A stretch of 20,351 bases of DNA from a virus. Position 1 is the stretch's first letter; every line of letters starts with the position of its first letter. This document shows positions 1-9,595 of this stretch, one piece after another. The notes beneath the pieces were generated by a model. The model was given only the letters and a program-made list of their open reading frames with translations. It ran no database searches and was not told the origin of the DNA. The position numbers were made by a program, and so were the translations under genes. The stretch lies in the IMG/VR virus record IMGVR_UViG_3300042292_000494, positions 1-20,351 of that record; one strand, 5' to 3'.

Positions 1-2197
1 CAGTAATAGTATGTGCTCCAGAACTAAATGTAGTACCTATAGATCCGGCGCCCGAAATACTTAACGTGGTTCCGGTTACCGTAGATACTGCAACATTTAG
101 CGGAGTTGATGTTATATCAACCCATTGATTACTATCACCATCGTTTATATATAAAAATGTTATATCTGTTGCAGTATCGTACCATACATCATTTGATTTT
201 GGGCTACTTGGAGCAGTGATACCAGCAGTATAGACAGGTATTGCGGCATTAGCACCAGTAACTGAATTGGTAACTGTAGTAATTGCAGCATCAGTATAAC
301 CTTTAAGTGCTGTGTTAGCAGTAACTATAGCAGCATTGGCACCTGCTATTTGATTTGACTGTATAGTATTAGCCGCATCAACATATCCTTTCATGTTGGT
401 GTTGGCTGTGGTTACTGATGAACTAGTAGTCGATATCTGACCATCAACATAACCCTTCATGTTGGTGTTTGCTGTAGTGACATTTGCCTGTACGTTGCCA
501 ATCATTGATGTCAGTGATGCACTTAAATTAGCATCATTACCTAATGCAGCTGCCAGTTCATTTAATGTGTCTAATGTGCTCGGAGCGCCATTAACTAAAC
601 TAGTAATCTGGCCGTCAACATAACCTTTCATGTTAGTGTTGGCAGTGATTATTTGACCGTTTTGAGTTGCAGCATTTGAGGTTAATGTGGTATTGATAGC
701 ATCAATATAACCTTTCATGTTGGTATTAGCAGTTGTGATTGCACTCGAAGTAGTTGATATCTGTTCGTCAACATAACCTTTCATGTTGGTGTTAGCAGTG
801 GTCGTGGTACTTATTTGTCCGTCAACATACCCTTTCATGTTAGTATTAGCTGTGGTAACTAAATTATCAGTATAGCCTTTGAGATTGGTATTAGCAGTTG
901 TAATACTTGAGTTTACTGTAGTAATCTGCCCATCAGTATAACCTTTTAAATTAGTATTAGCTGTGGTAAATGCTGTTGACAGTGTGGTGATTATAGAAAC
1001 GCCGTTAGCGTAATTATGCGCATCTGAATATAGTGCACCTGCAAATATATTACCAGCTACACCTATGCCACCAACTATCTGCATAGTGCCCGTAGCAGTG
1101 CTTGTACTAGCAACTTCGGCGTTGGCTAAAACTACACCATTACCTGAGAAATAACGTAAACTCGCTGCACCGCCAAACGCAGAAGAATTGTTAAATTGTA
1201 TTTGTGAATCTGCTCCCCCTGGAGTGCCGCCGCCAGCAGCTAAGTTAGTACCTACACCTGCACTTAATCCTGATAGATCAAAATATCCGCCGCGAGCTGT
1301 TCCGCCTCCTTCGAAAATTCTTAATCTATTTTGGAATACATCAATAACAACATTGCCAGCTAAAGTAGTATTGGTCGCTGACGGAGCTAGGTTAAGTTGT
1401 CCACCCTCGTCACCACCCGGGGATGTAACAAATAATTCTGTAGTCGTAACTGGTCCGGAGAATGTTGCACCACTCAGATTTGCCTTAGTTGTATTCAGCG
1501 ATGCTATTGATGCAGACTGTGCTCCGGCATTAGCAAACAATGTGGCTATGTCACCTGCTTGTACAGCGGCATTTGATGTGAGTGTTGTTAGTGACCCTGC
1601 TTGCACACCTGCATTAGCAAATAATGTAGCAATATCTCCTGATTGAACAGCCGCATTTGATGTTAATGTAGCTAATGATCCGCTTACTGTACCTAGGTTA
1701 GAAGTTAGGGTAGAATTAATTGCATCAACATACCCTTTCATTGCTGTGTTGGCTGTGGTGACGTTTGATTGGACATTAGAAATTAATGATGTTAATGTAA
1801 CACTTAAATTGGCATCACTACCGAGAGCATTAGCAATTTCATTTAATGTATCTAAGGTTGCGGGAGCACCGTTAACTAGATTAGTAATTTGTCCGTCAAT
1901 ATAACCTTTTAATGCAGTGTTGGCAGTTACTATTTGCCCACTTAATGCTCCTGCATTAGCTATAACCCCTGCTAATATACTAACACCATTGGCATAATTG
2001 TAATTTGCTGCTGATATATTACCAGTTACAACCAGCGAGCTTAATGTACCCACAGAAGTAATATTACCCTGCGTATTTGCTGACAAATTACCAGATACTG
2101 TAGGGGTACTAGTTGATCCATCGGATACTACCTGCCCTGCAATAGATATTTTCTTTGATACATTGTCAAATTTAAATGAACGTATACGTGACGACAT
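1..2197 (-). CDS. Repetitive tail-fibre-like protein, C-terminus cut by window edge
   Basis: The reading frame is open from the ATG at 2197 to base 1 with no stop, so about 732 residues are visible and the C-terminus lies outside the window. The start overlaps the stop of the upstream gene as TAATG, which suggests translational coupling. The protein begins MSSRIRSFKFDNVSKK and is then very rich in Thr, Asn, Ala, Ser and Gly. It has eleven copies of a motif close to TANTNMKGYVDGQI, two copies of a module with TLDTLNELAAALGNDANL, and tandem copies of TLTSNAAVQ-GDIATLFANAG. The TLDTLNE-AALG-D motif is common in phage tail fibres, and such repeats are expected to form a long trimeric fibre shaft. 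A Gly-rich, less repetitive middle part (about residues 270-370) contains SQIQFNNSSAFGG, a type also seen in the 9596-11056 product. Role as a host-binding or virion fibre is inferred. The attachment point on the virion is not visible. Confidence 0.85.
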   Translation of the reverse strand, partial: MSSRIRSFKFDNVSKKISIAGQVVSDGSTSTPTVSGNLSANTQGNITSVGTLSSLVVTGNISAANYNYANGVSILAGVIANAGALSGQIVTANTALKGYIDGQITNLVNGAPATLDTLNEIANALGSDANLSVTLTSLISNVQSNVTTANTAMKGYVDAINSTLTSNLGTVSGSLATLTSNAAVQSGDIATLFANAGVQAGSLTTLTSNAAVQAGDIATLFANAGAQSASIASLNTTKANLSGATFSGPVTTTELFVTSPGGDEGGQLNLAPSATNTTLAGNVVIDVFQNRLRIFEGGGTARGGYFDLSGLSAGVGTNLAAGGGTPGGADSQIQFNNSSAFGGAASLRYFSGNGVVLANAEVASTSTATGTMQIVGGIGVAGNIFAGALYSDAHNYANGVSIITTLSTAFTTANTNLKGYTDGQITTVNSSITTANTNLKGYTDNLVTTANTNMKGYVDGQISTTTTANTNMKGYVDEQISTTSSAITTANTNMKGYIDAINTTLTSNAATQNGQIITANTNMKGYVDGQITSLVNGAPSTLDTLNELAAALGNDANLSASLTSMIGNVQANVTTANTNMKGYVDGQISTTSSSVTTANTNMKGYVDAANTIQSNQIAGANAAIVTANTALKGYTDAAITTVTNSVTGANAAIPVYTAGITAPSSPKSNDVWYDTATDITFLYINDGDSNQWVDITSTPLNVAVSTVTGTTLSISGAGSIGTTFSSGAHTIT
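290..1925 (-). repeat. Eleven KGY-type coding repeats in the fibre shaft
   Basis: Eleven copies of a coding motif TANT-(N/A)-(M/L)-KGY-(V/I/T)-D lie near 295, 385, 450, 625, 710, 775, 830, 870, 940, 1735 and 1905. On the plus strand they appear as variants of aacctttcatgttggtgtt. Spacing is irregular and the differences fall mostly at third codon positions, so this is protein repetition rather than a non-coding array. Two larger modules (near 530-640 and 1800-1910) each pair one copy with the TLDTLNE motif, which suggests segmental duplication. Confidence 0.8.
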
Positions 2198-3162
2198 TAT
2201 TCTGCTACCTCAATTGTTTTAACCACTGCGGTCCAGCGGATTGTTTTATTTGCTGCACCTGTAACATACAAGTTTATACTATTATTTGTGTCGTCTGCTC
2301 TAGCATCAACATCCCACGTTGCATCATCTTGTGCTACAACAATTTCGTACACATCGCCAACGTCAGCTACTGTACCTGAAAAATTATCCGCACAGCCTTC
2401 TAATTCCCATGCGGCAGATTCACCGGTGGCATCAGTTCTTCTTGCTACGATATGTATATCATACAGTACCGTGGTATTTGTATTTACAGGCATTCTTGTA
2501 CCTGCACCTACTGTTAGTATCTCTGTTTCTGTAGCATTAGTTGTTGTGCCGTGTAGGACATATTGACGTGTTACATACGTTCCTGTTCCCTGTGACACAA
2601 ACCCAGTGACATTAATACTACCTGCGGTAACTGCACCAGAAACGTTTGCATTGGGCGGATTGAAATCATTATTTTTACCTAACTCTACAGTGGTTCCATC
2701 ACTGGTAAACATCCATTTACCATTGGTGTCTACACTGATAGATTCACTACCGATGTGGATTGTACTACCGCTAAACCACCCCTCACGCCAACGTTGGGTT
2801 GGGCTGCCTAGATCAAACGTGACATTTGCTGCAGGTAGCAGACTGCCAGTAACATAGACATTACTTAATGTACTTCCGCCGCCAATGTTACCAAATATTG
2901 TACCTGCTTTAATATTAGCATATTCACTAATTGTAATATTAGCATCAGTTCTACCCGAATTCGTAGTAAATGCTGTAGCAAAAGTATTAGCACTTTCATC
3001 CCAAAATAGTGCTATATTAGCCACTGTACCATTGGTACGATTCATTACAAAACCAATATCAATATTTGCCTCAGTGCTGTTTTTATTCAACACGGTGATG
3101 GGATCTGAAATCGTGGTAACGACTGTGTTAATTTGATCTAAGCGCGGTCTGGTTAATGCCAT
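2197..3162 (-). CDS. Phage fibre or virion structural protein (321 aa)
   Basis: The protein starts MALTRPRLDQINTVV, a start I recognise from structural proteins of T4-like cyanophages and pelagiphages. Residues about 90-145 contain the recurring fibre motif VTFDLGSPTQRWREGWFSG, also present in another form (YHLGSSGQKWANVFATN) in the 9596-11056 product. The last 120 residues (from YVLHGTTTNATETE to the end) resemble a C-terminal domain at the tip of many phage fibres, with VARRTDATGESAAWELEG and a final INLYVTGAANKTIRWTAVV. There are no membrane segments. The gene has its own late promoter box at 3189-3196, and its stop overlaps the start of the next fibre gene. Fibre role is inferred from these family resemblances, and the specific receptor is unknown. 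Confidence 0.8.
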   Translation of the reverse strand: MALTRPRLDQINTVVTTISDPITVLNKNSTEANIDIGFVMNRTNGTVANIALFWDESANTFATAFTTNSGRTDANITISEYANIKAGTIFGNIGGGSTLSNVYVTGSLLPAANVTFDLGSPTQRWREGWFSGSTIHIGSESISVDTNGKWMFTSDGTTVELGKNNDFNPPNANVSGAVTAGSINVTGFVSQGTGTYVTRQYVLHGTTTNATETEILTVGAGTRMPVNTNTTVLYDIHIVARRTDATGESAAWELEGCADNFSGTVADVGDVYEIVVAQDDATWDVDARADDTNNSINLYVTGAANKTIRWTAVVKTIEVAE

Positions 3163-3188
3163 TGTATATGCTCTTTATCTTATTGTAG

Positions 3189-3196
3189 TATTTATA
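3189..3196 (-). promoter_or_regulatory. T4-type late promoter box
   Basis: On the minus strand this reads TATAAATA, the exact -10 sequence of T4 late promoters. It lies 27 bases upstream of the ATG at 3162 and just downstream of a hairpin that follows the preceding gene. There is no -35 box, as expected for late promoters that use a phage sigma factor and sliding clamp. Confidence 0.65.
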
Positions 3197-3200
3197 CGAG

Positions 3201-3222
3201 AATAGGACCCGAAGGTCCTATT
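3201..3222 (-). terminator. UUCG-loop hairpin after the 1222-residue gene
   Basis: A 9-bp perfect stem (AATAGGACC with GGTCCTATT) closes a TTCG tetraloop on the minus strand, 20 bases after the stop of the preceding gene. It lacks a clear T-tract, so it may be a weak terminator or an RNA-end stabiliser. It separates two transcription units because the late promoter box follows at once. Confidence 0.55.
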
Positions 3223-3241
3223 GTCTATAACAATATTACTA

Positions 3242-6200
3242 TTACGCTTGTGATTCTGTAAACGAAATTTGAATTTCTCCGCTGGCTGCAGTAGCAGTAA
3301 TTGATGTAATGTTAATAGCCAATATCTCTGGACCATCTGGATAAACACCATTACCTGGAATTGCCGAAGTAACTAATTGTTTAACACGACTTAAATCCAG
3401 CACCCCAGAGTTCGTTTGGTTAACCGGAATAGCAAACAAACGTTCACCACCCGAGGCATACGTACCACTTATGTACGACGGACTAGTTGAAAATTGAGTG
3501 AAACTTGGTTGAAATCCATTTGCCGCAGTATTTAAGTTAATCCATGTTGTTGCAGTAGCAGTAATATTAGTTGGATTTAGAATACCTTCAATTAAGAAAC
3601 GTGCGTTAGTACCAGTGTAGTTAACAACCATATCATTTAACTCTAATTGCGCACGATTAATTAAGTCACGTGTACCTAAGTCACCAATAATTGTATTACT
3701 TACACTAGGTGTTAAACGCATCAAGAATGCTGTTTTAACTCCGTTAGTTGTTGCTGGGAATGTATAGTTCTGCGCACTGTAAGTAAATGAATAGCCTCGA
3801 TCTTCATCAAATCCACCATCCATAATTACTGCAGAACCCCAGTGGTTTAACGTTGGTGCTGAGGTACAACTTAATACAGTTACCCCAGTACCCTCAGTAT
3901 GACTTTCAGCAGTACCCATAGTAAATGATTTACTACTACCATCTTGCCATAGTGTAAATGCCGATGCGCGAGTTAAATTGCCTAATCGATTTAAACTATA
4001 ATCAATTGATGAATATTTAATAACTTCATTATCAACTACTACGTATACTGGATATGCCACTGATGCTGGCGGAAATTGTGTTGCATCAACTAAATCCATT
4101 GATGTATCACCTGCAGAAATTGTAGCAATTAATTTATCTGTTGCGCTTTCATTATTTGCTGCATAACGTACCGGTAAATTACCGGAACGCATATATGCTT
4201 CGTCATTCACGTTATTGTTTTTAATACGATGAACCATGATAAATGCACCATTCGGCCCACGTAAACCATACTCAACAAAACCAGCACCGTACCACGCATA
4301 TTGAATCATTAACATCTGCATCTTTGTTATATCGAGTTGGAAACCACTCGGACCAGTACCATCAATTTTATCTAAATTAAACTGAGATTGTGGAATACGG
4401 AATTCATTTACTAATGCCATTTTAACACGAATTTGATTAGATGCGCCACGCCACGGTGGACTAACTGTCATAGTATTGTTATCTGTGATGCTTGTAACAA
4501 TATGACCCATGCCACGAATAACTACGCGACTATATTTGGTTAATTGTTCTGCAAAACGACATGTGCCATCACCAACAATTAAATTACTGCCAACTTCTGT
4601 AGTAACAAATCCGCAAAGTTGTAATGTGGCTGAACGTAATACTACATTTAAATTAGTACCAGTGTATTCCCAATATGCACCATTTTGATCATCATATATA
4701 CCAGCACGTACAGTAGCCCCGTGCCAGCTAGCTAAATTAACTTTTGGTTGTACATCCATTTTTGGAGTTGCTGATCCTAACGTTTCTTGAGCAGTAACAG
4801 TAAATGAAGAATCACTTGTGATACTAGTTACACGATAATAATTATCATATCCACTTGTTGCAATATTGTTTAATTTAATATTAGCACCGATTTGTAAATA
4901 ATGTTCATTTTCTGTAGTAATAGTAATAGTACTACTTAATGCAGTTGTACCATCGGCTGATATGTTGGCTACATCAAAGTTAGTTGATAATAGTGTACCT
5001 GAGCTCCAAAATAATCCCTTGCCAGATTGATAACGGAAGTATTTTTTACTTTGTCTTGCAGCCATTGCGCCATGATGTGGAGTACCTGAACCAATATTTA
5101 CACCGCCATCAAACGGTCTATGAATAAAGAAAGCACTTGCTTTAATATAGATTTTAGCAGTTAAACTACCAGACACAGCAGCTCCGGATTTTCCTTGATA
5201 TGTAAATGTAGTTGGAGTAGGGATACTTAAGATTGTAAATGAGCCATCACCCCATGCTACGTTAGTACCAGATAATAAATCAACGTTGATTGGTGTACCT
5301 GGACTCATACCGTGCGCATATGGTGTTGTGACTGTAATTGTACTCGGTGTTGCTTCATCACTAACAATAGTTGATAATGGAATTGCAGCACCAGTAAATA
5401 ATGCCGCCTTACGAATTTGTGTATCGTAACGATTCAATTGATAACCGATATTTAAATTAGTTGTTCTACGTGGATAATAGAACATATGATTAGTCTCAGC
5501 TGTCTGAAGTTGATACATCCCTTCCGTGTTAGCATTACTATGATTTGTTGTACTTATAAATGAATGACTAACACCACCGTGTGCATTAACATTCATTCCA
5601 ATTTGTGGAACGTATGTGCTACCAGCTTGATATAAACCAGTCATTCGTATAGCAATACTTCCTACTGGAGCTGCCGAAATAGCAGTAGTTCCTACAGTAC
5701 CACGACTAATTGTGGCGGCATTGGCTACTGCTGTTCCGATTGTAGTAGCTTTAACAATTTCAACGTTTGATCCAGATCCTGTTAATGCATCAAAGTTAAG
5801 TTTTTGGATTACTGATCCTGATAATAAATTATCAGCACCTACAGTATTCATCCAACTACGATTTATTGACATGTTAACATTACTTTCGATACTTGTAATA
5901 ATACCAACTTCAACATTGCTTATTAAACGTACACTTTGACCACTTGTAATGTTAACATTACCGGAGTTTGTATTTAAACGTCGACGGGTAACTGTTAAAT
6001 TTGTTGATGTACCGCCAGCAGTTACAGTCATCAATTCCCATAGGTCAGTAGTATCGGTTTGAACCATAATAGTCGCACCTGTGGCAATAGCTGTACCGGA
6101 TCCAACTACCAATGTAGTTGTAGCACCAGACGAAATTGTAGTTGTTACTGTTGTTGTATCAGCGAGACCCAGATATGCTAATAATAGTTGATCGTTTACA

Positions 6201-6910
6201 GCAAATCCAGCAGTATTAGCTACTGTTAGACTACGTTGATTACTATTAATTACGTTAGCTGTAGTATATGTTTGAACGTTTGCGCCTGCTACATATGGAT
6301 TAACAATTAACATGTAATCATTTTGTGTCCAGTTTGGTGACGCAACACCGGTTTGATTCATTAACGTAATACTTGTTGTACCAGTACTTGTAATTGGAGT
6401 TTGTCCAATAAATGTTACATACCCTGCGGTATTAGAAGTAAGTTCACTACCCGGTAATTCATATAAACTTGGAATATCGTTATTTAAAAATATCGATTGC
6501 CATTTAGTATTTTGTAACCCATACTCAAAGTCAGCATCGATTAATGATTTTGGGTTTGATACCCGCATCCGTTCAATAGCATCAGTACCAAATGGCCATG
6601 GTCGTATTGTTTGACTTTCTGCTTCGACGTATACACCTAGACTATCAGCTGCACTCATCGTGGCGGTACTGGTTGTAAATATTAGGGTAGTGACACCATC
6701 TTGCCCTTGCGGGAAATCTGCATCATATGCCGCTGACCATGTTACTACGCCGCCTAATAATGGATCAGCAAAGTTATATATAAAAGTTTGATCTGTAGCA
6801 TTTAATATTGTTAAAATATCTGAAATATCATAATTGCCTGATATTTTAACTTTTCCAACTCCTGCGCCACCTGGTGTAAATACGTAATTTTTAATTTGTT
6901 GTCTTGCCAT
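3242..6910 (-). CDS. Large virion structural protein (1222 aa)
   Basis: The N-terminus MARQQIKNYVFTPGGAG, followed by IRPWPFGTDAIERMRVSNPK and DADFEYGLQNTKWQSI, is a block I recognise from large structural proteins of T4-like cyanophages and related marine phages. The rest is a long, beta-rich, Thr/Asn/Ser-rich body with repeated short modules of the type TTTLVVGSGTAIATG or AQETLGSA, which suggests a stack of small beta domains. A more conserved central part (about residues 600-880) includes FFIHRPFDGGVNIGSGTPHHGAMAA-like sequence, then FRYQSGKGLFWSSG. No signal peptide or membrane segment is seen. The ATG at 6910 follows the previous stop by two bases, with a GGGA-type ribosome site inside the previous gene. 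The exact place in the virion (baseplate, fibre or neck) cannot be decided from the sequence. Confidence 0.8.
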   Translation of the reverse strand: MARQQIKNYVFTPGGAGVGKVKISGNYDISDILTILNATDQTFIYNFADPLLGGVVTWSAAYDADFPQGQDGVTTLIFTTSTATMSAADSLGVYVEAESQTIRPWPFGTDAIERMRVSNPKSLIDADFEYGLQNTKWQSIFLNNDIPSLYELPGSELTSNTAGYVTFIGQTPITSTGTTSITLMNQTGVASPNWTQNDYMLIVNPYVAGANVQTYTTANVINSNQRSLTVANTAGFAVNDQLLLAYLGLADTTTVTTTISSGATTTLVVGSGTAIATGATIMVQTDTTDLWELMTVTAGGTSTNLTVTRRRLNTNSGNVNITSGQSVRLISNVEVGIITSIESNVNMSINRSWMNTVGADNLLSGSVIQKLNFDALTGSGSNVEIVKATTIGTAVANAATISRGTVGTTAISAAPVGSIAIRMTGLYQAGSTYVPQIGMNVNAHGGVSHSFISTTNHSNANTEGMYQLQTAETNHMFYYPRRTTNLNIGYQLNRYDTQIRKAALFTGAAIPLSTIVSDEATPSTITVTTPYAHGMSPGTPINVDLLSGTNVAWGDGSFTILSIPTPTTFTYQGKSGAAVSGSLTAKIYIKASAFFIHRPFDGGVNIGSGTPHHGAMAARQSKKYFRYQSGKGLFWSSGTLLSTNFDVANISADGTTALSSTITITTENEHYLQIGANIKLNNIATSGYDNYYRVTSITSDSSFTVTAQETLGSATPKMDVQPKVNLASWHGATVRAGIYDDQNGAYWEYTGTNLNVVLRSATLQLCGFVTTEVGSNLIVGDGTCRFAEQLTKYSRVVIRGMGHIVTSITDNNTMTVSPPWRGASNQIRVKMALVNEFRIPQSQFNLDKIDGTGPSGFQLDITKMQMLMIQYAWYGAGFVEYGLRGPNGAFIMVHRIKNNNVNDEAYMRSGNLPVRYAANNESATDKLIATISAGDTSMDLVDATQFPPASVAYPVYVVVDNEVIKYSSIDYSLNRLGNLTRASAFTLWQDGSSKSFTMGTAESHTEGTGVTVLSCTSAPTLNHWGSAVIMDGGFDEDRGYSFTYSAQNYTFPATTNGVKTAFLMRLTPSVSNTIIGDLGTRDLINRAQLELNDMVVNYTGTNARFLIEGILNPTNITATATTWINLNTAANGFQPSFTQFSTSPSYISGTYASGGERLFAIPVNQTNSGVLDLSRVKQLVTSAIPGNGVYPDGPEILAINITSITATAASGEIQISFTESQA

Positions 6911-6912
6911 TT

Positions 6913-7317
6913 TTATGTCCCGAAAATAATAGAATTTGCTAACAATCTAGCTTTTAATGTTGCTGATAATTTATCGTACTGTAATGTTGAATCTGTTAAT
7001 TTAGCATTTGTGATAGTTCCGTCACTTGGTATTCCAGAATCTAATACATCACCATATACTATCACGTGCCATGTATTTAACCATGCACTCGTTGGTGCTG
7101 TATTAAATACGATGGTGGCATTATTGAAATAATAATCTACCCCAGGAATTAATACGTTGCCTACTGCCACTGCAATAGTAGCATTGGGATTACTAACTGT
7201 GTATGCTTGTCCGGATACAGTAGTGTTAAATGTTGATAAATTTCCATTAAATTGAGAAGAAATATTATCTAACTTAACAAAATTTCCTACCTGTGGTGTT
7301 TGACCTATGTAAGCCAT
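6913..7317 (-). CDS. Small virion protein with MAYIG N-terminal domain (134 aa)
   Basis: The protein begins MAYIGQTPQVGNFVKLD and has an N-terminal beta-rich domain of about 90 residues with the pattern FNTTVSGQAY, VLIPGVDYYF and IVFNTAPTS. This domain type is widespread at the N-terminus of fibre and head-decoration proteins in T4-like phages, where it probably attaches the protein to the particle. Here almost nothing follows except a short tail (GTITNAKLTDSTLQYDKLS) common in phage adaptor or fibre proteins. The upstream gene (7326-9257) starts with a related MAYIG domain, so the two are probably paralogous attachment modules. A good ribosome site (AGGAGA) precedes the ATG. Function is inferred from architecture only. 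Confidence 0.75.
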   Translation of the reverse strand: MAYIGQTPQVGNFVKLDNISSQFNGNLSTFNTTVSGQAYTVSNPNATIAVAVGNVLIPGVDYYFNNATIVFNTAPTSAWLNTWHVIVYGDVLDSGIPSDGTITNAKLTDSTLQYDKLSATLKARLLANSIIFGT

Positions 7318-7325
7318 ATATTCTC

Positions 7326-9257
7326 CTAAACTCTACCAACAACTACTTCAATTACGCCTTCCGGGCCATCAAAGTTTTCTAATGCTTTACCAATTACTGA
7401 TCCAACATGTGGATTGGCTTCTGCTCTTGCTCGGCCATTGCCTGCACTTACCATCATGTCACCTTTGCGCACAGTACCTTGTACTAGGCATGGAACACGA
7501 CCTGTTAATGCTAGTGCCACTACATTATCACCCACTAATCCAGTGTTCATTAAGTGCGCTGGTGCAGTAGATACTACTCCTGCAACACGTGAGCACATGT
7601 CTGTGTCACATTGTAAAACTTCAAACTCTCCACCAAAGTGTAATACTGTACCCGGAGCATAGGCTGCATCTGCTTGATAATTTTCTGCCAAGTCAGCGTA
7701 TTGTGCTGATGTTGCTCGAGCATGCACAGTGTTAAATGTCGACCCAACTGCACCAATATTACCTACACCAGTTGTGCCGCTTTTAACGATTGCTGGAGTA
7801 GTAATTTGAGTAGTAAATGTTGGGCTTGTACCAAATACTAACGCACCTGTACCAGTTTCATCTGTTACAGCAGCTAATAAGTTAGCACTTGATGGAGTTC
7901 CTAAGAACGTTGCTATACCTGTACCAAAGCTAGTAATACCAGTACCACCACTTGCAACCGGTAATGTGCCTGTGGTCAATGCACTTGTACTTGTTGCGTA
8001 TACTGCGCCACCATTTGTAAATGATGTTAAACCAGTGCCGCCTTGTGCTGTGCCTACTGCGGTAAATCCTGTGCCTAATGCACCACCTGTTAATGTGCCA
8101 ACACTTGTAATGTTAGTTTGTGCAGCTGTTTGTAATGTACCTGTTAAGTTTGTTGTGAAGATATTACCTGCATATACATTACCTACAACACCCACGCCAC
8201 CTTTAACCTGCAATGCACCTGTGGTAGTCGACGTTGACGTAATTGTACTGTATACAAAATTAATGCCATAGCTAGATATCGTAGTTTGTACACTTAGGTT
8301 AGCTAAGTTACCAACTGTAGTAATACTAGTACCACCAGCAATTGTACCAAAAATATTATCAGCAGTAATATTACCAACTATTAGATTGGCATAGTTAAAA
8401 CTAACATTGCCAGTATCAATAACCGTAGTTGGTTGTACAGTTAAATTATCAAATAATTTATAGTCACCATCTGTAATATCACGGAACAAACCTGTGTATC
8501 GTTGTGTACCATCATTGTATGTACTTGTGAATCCAGTATCTAAGCTATCACCTAAGTTGTTATTGGCCAAGAACACAAACGGAGTATCAATAATTAAACT
8601 ATCAGATGATGTAGTATTAAATGCACCAGCTACTGTAAACGCACCAGCTACATCTAAACTGCCACCAACAAATATATCTTTTGTAACACCAACACCGCCA
8701 CCAACTATTAATGCTCCGGTAGTAGTATTGGTTGATTGAGTTGTACCTGTTGCATGTATAGTACCACCAACATGCAATGCCTGACTAATACCTGCGCCGC
8801 CGGTGACTACTATTGCACCAGTTGTAGTTGATGTTGACGTTGGGCTGTCTGTTACTTTTAATCTAGTATTGCCCGATACAGTAAGTCCTAGTGTAGTTGT
8901 ACTCGGCCAGTATATACCTGTTGATGGTGCATCAGCTGCACGAATTGACGGATCAACTGTAGTACCTACAGGGAAAGAATTTGACGTAAGATTAATTGTA
9001 GTTAATGCACCAGCTTTATAACTAATATTAATATTGTTTGTGCCACTAGCTGGAGCAGAAACAAATAATAAAGTTTTATTCTGCGCTGTGTAATCAACTT
9101 CTGGAACCTGCACAGTACTGCCAACAAATACTAGTATATCTGCGGCTTTACTAACTGCACGATTTAACGTAAATTCAAGGTCAGAGGCATTCCCGCTAAG
9201 TTGTTGGGTACTGGTAGCAACCGTAGATTGCTGAGGTTGTAAACCAATATAAGCCAT
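7326..9257 (-). CDS. Tail-fibre-like protein with MAYIG domain and distal C-terminal domain (643 aa)
   Basis: Residues 1-85 form a MAYIG-type attachment domain (MAYIGLQPQQSTVATST, then VQVPEVDYTAQNKTLLF). The middle contains at least three copies of a shaft repeat of the form TSTTTGAIVVTGGAGIS--LHVGG, in the variants TTTGALIVGGGVGVTKDIFVGG and TTTGALQVKGGVGVVGNVYAG. A Gly/Thr-rich stretch with GGTGLTSF and GGTGITSF follows. The last 130 residues, from HARATSAQYADLAENYQAD, match a C-terminal domain I recall at the end of many T4-like phage fibres (GTVLHFGGEFEVLQCDTDM, then GDNVVALALTGRVPC). The ATG is one base after the preceding stop, with a GGAG site inside that gene. Fibre role is strongly suggested by architecture. 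The chemical role of the C-terminal domain is not visible. Confidence 0.82.
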   Translation of the reverse strand: MAYIGLQPQQSTVATSTQQLSGNASDLEFTLNRAVSKAADILVFVGSTVQVPEVDYTAQNKTLLFVSAPASGTNNINISYKAGALTTINLTSNSFPVGTTVDPSIRAADAPSTGIYWPSTTTLGLTVSGNTRLKVTDSPTSTSTTTGAIVVTGGAGISQALHVGGTIHATGTTQSTNTTTGALIVGGGVGVTKDIFVGGSLDVAGAFTVAGAFNTTSSDSLIIDTPFVFLANNNLGDSLDTGFTSTYNDGTQRYTGLFRDITDGDYKLFDNLTVQPTTVIDTGNVSFNYANLIVGNITADNIFGTIAGGTSITTVGNLANLSVQTTISSYGINFVYSTITSTSTTTGALQVKGGVGVVGNVYAGNIFTTNLTGTLQTAAQTNITSVGTLTGGALGTGFTAVGTAQGGTGLTSFTNGGAVYATSTSALTTGTLPVASGGTGITSFGTGIATFLGTPSSANLLAAVTDETGTGALVFGTSPTFTTQITTPAIVKSGTTGVGNIGAVGSTFNTVHARATSAQYADLAENYQADAAYAPGTVLHFGGEFEVLQCDTDMCSRVAGVVSTAPAHLMNTGLVGDNVVALALTGRVPCLVQGTVRKGDMMVSAGNGRARAEANPHVGSVIGKALENFDGPEGVIEVVVGRV

Positions 9258-9258
9258 A

Positions 9259-9591
9259 TTATGTTATCTCCATGATGCTCAAAACTGCGTCAAGTGATGA
9301 TGCCGAATCACTTTTAATTTTAACTGAATCACCTTCAGCTAAAATAATTTTTTGTTCGCCGCCAATCGGCACTAACGCACCACCCGCGGATATCGGAGCA
9401 GCTTTAACAACGTAATGTTCGTTTGTTCCGTCATTTACTGTAATATCAACTGCTACCGTAGCACCCGATGTATTACAAACAGTTAGCCCAACTATTACCG
9501 CAGTGGTATCTGCTGCAACAGTGTAGCCGCCAATTGCCGTTAATGATGTACCTACGTTTCTACTTAATTTTCTATAAAATGTATTTGCCAT
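9259..9591 (-). CDS. Conserved small virion protein, MANTFYRKLSRNVGTS family (110 aa)
   Basis: The start MANTFYRKLSRNVGTSLTAI and the end SLDAVLSIMEIT mark a small protein I recognise as common in T4-like cyanophage and pelagiphage structural regions. The pattern of short beta strands (TAVIVGLTVCNTSG, VAVDITVNDGTNEHY, EQKIILAEGDSVKIKS) suggests a single beta-sandwich. No catalytic motif or membrane segment is present. It sits between two fibre-type genes with almost no intergenic space, four bases after the upstream stop and one base before the next ATG. This fits a virion decoration or fibre-attachment role, which is inferred. Family identity is from memory and not from a search. Confidence 0.75.
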   Translation of the reverse strand: MANTFYRKLSRNVGTSLTAIGGYTVAADTTAVIVGLTVCNTSGATVAVDITVNDGTNEHYVVKAAPISAGGALVPIGGEQKIILAEGDSVKIKSDSASSLDAVLSIMEIT

Positions 9592-9595
9592 ATAA

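Noticed and set aside
1188-1646. Plus-strand reading frames across the fibre genes, such as this one
   Set aside because: They are antisense shadows of low-complexity minus-strand genes, with odd compositions rich in Pro, Val and Leu and no ribosome sites.
290-1925. CRISPR-like array suggested by repeated short sequences
   Set aside because: The repeats are in frame, imperfect, irregularly spaced and encode TANTNMKGYVDG inside an open reading frame.
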